Shown in pieces: positions 6,203-7,897 of a stretch of DNA of 7,897 nucleotides (within the stretch, counting starts at the first letter, position 1; each line of letters starts with the position of its first letter). The notes beneath the pieces were generated by a model. The model did no database searches, had not been told where the DNA came from, and worked only from the letters and a program-made list of their open reading frames with translations. Both the position numbers and the translations under genes were made by a program. The stretch comes from Actinomycetes bacterium. Lineage in GTDB: Bacteria > Actinomycetota > Actinomycetes > Actinomycetales > Dermatophilaceae. The stretch lies in assembly GCA_023420415.1 (NCBI GenBank), contig JAEZWF010000030.1:1-7897 (forward strand), written 5' to 3'.

Positions 6203-6232
6203 GCGGTGTCGGCTCGGCCGCGTGTCCGACGG

Positions 6233-6249
6233 CCACGGGATCACCGTGG
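6233..6249 (+). terminator. Hairpin downstream of livM, possible terminator
   Basis: CCACGG at 6233-6238 pairs perfectly with CCGTGG at 6244-6249 around the loop GATCA, 91 nt after the livM-like stop. There is no U-tract, but many high-GC actinomycete terminators lack one. Six pairs is short for a terminator, so this is a candidate only. Confidence 0.25.
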
Positions 6250-6430
6250 ACTGCACCTCTGTCATGCGCCGCGCCGGTCGGCGGTGATGTCGTCCCTGAG
6301 TGAACTCATCCTCACGATCATCCGGCTCGGGCTGCTTGCGCCGAACTTGGTCGGTGCTTGTGAACGAATTCTCTTGGAAATAACCATGATTCGGTTGTGG
6401 GTAAGTCTTCTCGTTGTCGGCGGCACCGGC

Positions 6431-6436
6431 TATGAT
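6431..6436 (+). promoter_or_regulatory. Candidate -10 element of the DUF222 gene
   Basis: TATGAT, a close match to the TAnnnT -10 consensus, ends 7 nt before the A of the ATG at 6444. That places the expected transcription start on or next to the start codon, which implies a leaderless mRNA. This agrees with the lack of any Shine-Dalgarno sequence before the gene. No good -35 hexamer is visible at 16-18 nt upstream; TTGTCG at 6414-6419 is too close. Confidence 0.4.
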
Positions 6437-6451
6437 CGAACACATGATCGA
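6436..6451. promoter_or_regulatory. Near-consensus actinobacterial LexA (SOS) box over the DUF222 gene start
   Basis: TCGAACACATGATCGA matches the actinobacterial LexA site TCGAAC-N4-GTTCGA at 11 of the 12 specified positions; the right half-site reads GATCGA. It overlaps the -10 element on one side and the start codon on the other, so a bound repressor would block transcription initiation. As I recall, several 13E12-repeat genes of Mycobacterium tuberculosis are part of the LexA regulon, which supports the reading. Binding is untested. Confidence 0.5.
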
Positions 6452-7897
6452 TACGGTGGGGTGGTTGCGAGACGCGAGCCGGGAGCTCGCCCGTCTTGCC
6501 GCCGCGCCGCGGCGGGAGTCGATCCAGGACAACGTGCAGCTGGTCGCGGACTGCCAAGCGCTGCTCAACCGCCTGCAGGCCGTGCAGGCGGTTGCGATGG
6601 CGACCGTGTCAGGGATCGAGGACGTCATCGACCCCGCCACTGGTGAGGTGGTCGAACAGTTCCGCGGGTTCGACCACGCCCGCATGGATGCCCCGGCCCT
6701 GGTGTGTGACGCCCTGGGGGTGTCCGACCAGGGCGCGAACACCCGCATGCACCATGCCACCGCCTTGGCGGGGACGTACCCGGGCGTGTTGGCTGCGATG
6801 GCGACCGGTCGGGTCGACTCTTACCGGGCCGGGATCATCGTCACCGAGCTCGACCAGGCCCCCGACCAGGTCCGTGAGGCCGTGATCGCCGAGGTGCTGC
6901 CACGGTTGGGTGAGGAGCCGGGGCACCGGCTGCGGCAACGCGTGCGGCGTGTCCTGGGCAAGGTCGGTGAGCAGTTCCTGCGCCAGAAAGCAGTCCGGGC
7001 CAGGGCGGACCGGTCACTGCGACGGTGGGCTGGTGAGGAACCCGGTGTCGACACCTGGACGGCCTCGCTGCCGGTGGAGGAGGCGGGCAGGGCGTGGGCG
7101 GCGATCAACACCTTGGCCCGCGAGTACGTCACGACCGGAGAGTGCAGCACCGTCGAGCAAGCACGTGCCGATGCGATGCTCGCCCTGATCCAAGGCAACG
7201 CCCGCGCCGAGTACGTCATCCACGTCGCCGTGCCCGAGTCCCGACTCGCACCCACCCCCCACCCGCACGACGAGCCCAACCCCAACACCCACAGCACCCA
7301 CAGCACCAACACCGACCGCGCCACCTCGACCGCGGGTGCAACAGCCCGTGCAGGTGCAGGTGCGGGCGCAGGCGTCGATCAGGTCGAGGCGGACAAGGCG
7401 GCGTTGGACCGGTGGGTCAAGCGATTGCTGGCCGAAGGCGGGGTCGTCCCGGCAGGGCCACATGCACCCAACCGGTCCAACGGCTCCAACGGGTGCAGCG
7501 GGTGTGGCGGTTCGGCGGGGACAGCGGATGAACCTCCACCGGCGAACACCTCACCGACGGGCACGTCACCGGCGAACACGTCACTGGCGGGCACGTCACC
7601 GCGTACTGCGTTGCCGGGCTCACTCGGCCCAGTCGGGCAGGGTGAACAGGGCCACCCCGACTGCGGGGCACAGCGACCACGCGGCAAGCGCGCCAGAGCG
7701 CAGCAGCGTCAAAGGGACAAGGCCGCCCAGAGCGCAGTGACCAACCCACCCCTTGGTGGTGCGGGTGCTGCCGCGGGGGTGGTGGCGTTGCCGGTGCTCG
7801 TGCCGCGACGCGTCCGCATCGACGTCGTGCCCTGCGACGACACCACCGGGGCGTTCACCCGCACCCCGATCGGGTCCTGGACCATCACCGCGAACAT
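6444..7897 (+). CDS. DUF222 domain (13E12 repeat family) protein, 3' end beyond the window
   Basis: An open frame of 484 codons runs without a stop to the window edge, so the gene is partial. Residues about 15-265 match the DUF222 pattern: an amphipathic N-terminus (WLRDASRELARLAA), then LLNRLQAVQAVAMATV, DAPALVCDALGVSDQGANTRMHHATAL, a MATGRVDSYRAGIIVTEL block, and VEQARADAMLALI near 234-246. In this family an HNH endonuclease domain normally follows at the C-terminus; it would lie outside the window, so nuclease activity cannot be confirmed. Residues about 268-445 are low-complexity: His/Thr/Asn-rich, then Ala/Gly-rich, Asn/Ser-rich and a Thr/Ser/Pro repeat. From about 446 ordered sequence resumes (VVALPVLVPRRVRIDVVP). 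The start is uncertain: ATG at 6444 fits a leaderless transcript, while in-frame ATG 6432 would add four residues. The function of the family is unknown; copies are numerous in actinomycete genomes. Confidence 0.85.
   Translation, partial: MIDTVGWLRDASRELARLAAAPRRESIQDNVQLVADCQALLNRLQAVQAVAMATVSGIEDVIDPATGEVVEQFRGFDHARMDAPALVCDALGVSDQGANTRMHHATALAGTYPGVLAAMATGRVDSYRAGIIVTELDQAPDQVREAVIAEVLPRLGEEPGHRLRQRVRRVLGKVGEQFLRQKAVRARADRSLRRWAGEEPGVDTWTASLPVEEAGRAWAAINTLAREYVTTGECSTVEQARADAMLALIQGNARAEYVIHVAVPESRLAPTPHPHDEPNPNTHSTHSTNTDRATSTAGATARAGAGAGAGVDQVEADKAALDRWVKRLLAEGGVVPAGPHAPNRSNGSNGCSGCGGSAGTADEPPPANTSPTGTSPANTSLAGTSPRTALPGSLGPVGQGEQGHPDCGAQRPRGKRARAQQRQRDKAAQSAVTNPPLGGAGAAAGVVALPVLVPRRVRIDVVPCDDTTGAFTRTPIGSWTITAN
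7278..7368 (+). repeat. Low-complexity His/Thr/Asn and Ala/Gly coding tract in the DUF222 gene
   Basis: Imperfect short repeats: CACAGCACC occurs twice in tandem near 7290, coding for Thr-His-Ser units, and GGTGCA/GGTGCG units near 7338-7365 code for an alternating Ala-Gly run. It forms the first part of a linker that splits the conserved N-terminal domain from the later ordered segment. The tract is compositionally biased and probably disordered. Confidence 0.6.
7542..7601 (+). repeat. Four tandem 15-bp units inside the DUF222 gene
   Basis: Four in-frame units, for example GCGAACACCTCACCG at 7542-7556 and GCGGGCACGTCACCG at 7587-7601, encode pentapeptides of the pattern [A/T]-[N/G]-T-S-[P/L]. 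Units 1 and 3 (ANTS) are more like each other than units 2 and 4 (GTS), so the array may have grown as a 30-bp pair. It lies in the low-complexity linker, where length changes in multiples of three would be tolerated. Confidence 0.75.

Larger units (their letters stand above)
6142..6443. other. 302-nt intergenic region after livM
   Basis: I see no convincing gene here. The first part (6142-6330) is GC-rich and holds two weak hairpins: CTCGC/GCGAG at 6149-6165 and CCACGG/CCGTGG at 6233-6249. It also holds the right arm of the 21-bp inverted repeat at 6182-6202. From about 6350 to 6410 the composition drops sharply: 6361-6410 is 40 percent G+C by count, against a very GC-rich background. The 3' end carries the promoter and LexA-like box of the DUF222 gene. 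Long frames on both strands cross the region but have no ribosome-binding site or recognisable protein content. Confidence 0.6.

Noticed and set aside
6432..6443. ATG at 6432 as the DUF222 start
   Set aside because: It overlaps the candidate -10 element and has no Shine-Dalgarno sequence. The ATG at 6444 fits a leaderless transcript better, although 6432 cannot be excluded.
7278..7601. Repeats as a CRISPR array
   Set aside because: The units are short, tandem without unique spacers, in frame and inside a continuous coding sequence.

Overview
The window is high-GC DNA (mostly G/C at third codon positions) and almost certainly comes from an actinomycete. The combination of a DUF222/13E12-type gene, a secreted FG-GAP protein and a Liv-type ABC operon with GTG and possibly CTG starts would fit a Micrococcales lineage such as Intrasporangiaceae. 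That family placement is an inference from gene content, not something the sequence proves.

Layout, all on the + strand: (1) 44-1165, a secreted protein with a signal peptide, a fibronectin-III-like domain and five FG-GAP/VCBS-type repeats about 50 residues apart. (2) 1166-1345, a 180-bp intergenic region holding a perfect 14-bp palindrome just upstream of the next operon. (3) 1346-6141, a complete five-gene branched-chain-amino-acid-type (HAAT family) ABC importer: livG-like ATPase, livF-like ATPase, a type I substrate-binding lipoprotein, and livH-like and livM-like permeases. (4) 6142-6443, a non-coding stretch with weak hairpins, one arm of a long inverted repeat and an AT-richer island that carries a promoter-like element. 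(5) 6444 to the window end, a DUF222 (13E12 repeat family) gene cut off by the window edge before any HNH nuclease domain could appear.

The transporter should work as one unit. The lipoprotein is anchored outside the membrane and captures a small ligand, LivH and LivM form the channel, and LivG and LivF hydrolyse ATP. The ligand cannot be read from the sequence: the binding protein belongs to a divergent LivK-like group for which amino acids, amides or aromatic acids are all possible.

The transporter and the DUF222 gene are ordinary in kind. The details worth checking are: the livH-like gene has no canonical start codon and seems to start at CTG; a 22-codon mini-ORF with a strong ribosome-binding site links livH to livM by ATGA overlaps at both ends, and the livM ribosome-binding site could be hidden in a hairpin; a 21-bp exact inverted repeat brackets the lipoprotein and permease genes; and the DUF222 gene has a near-consensus LexA (SOS) box lying over its probable leaderless start. 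I found no CRISPR array, tRNA, rRNA, insertion sequence or clearly new defence system.
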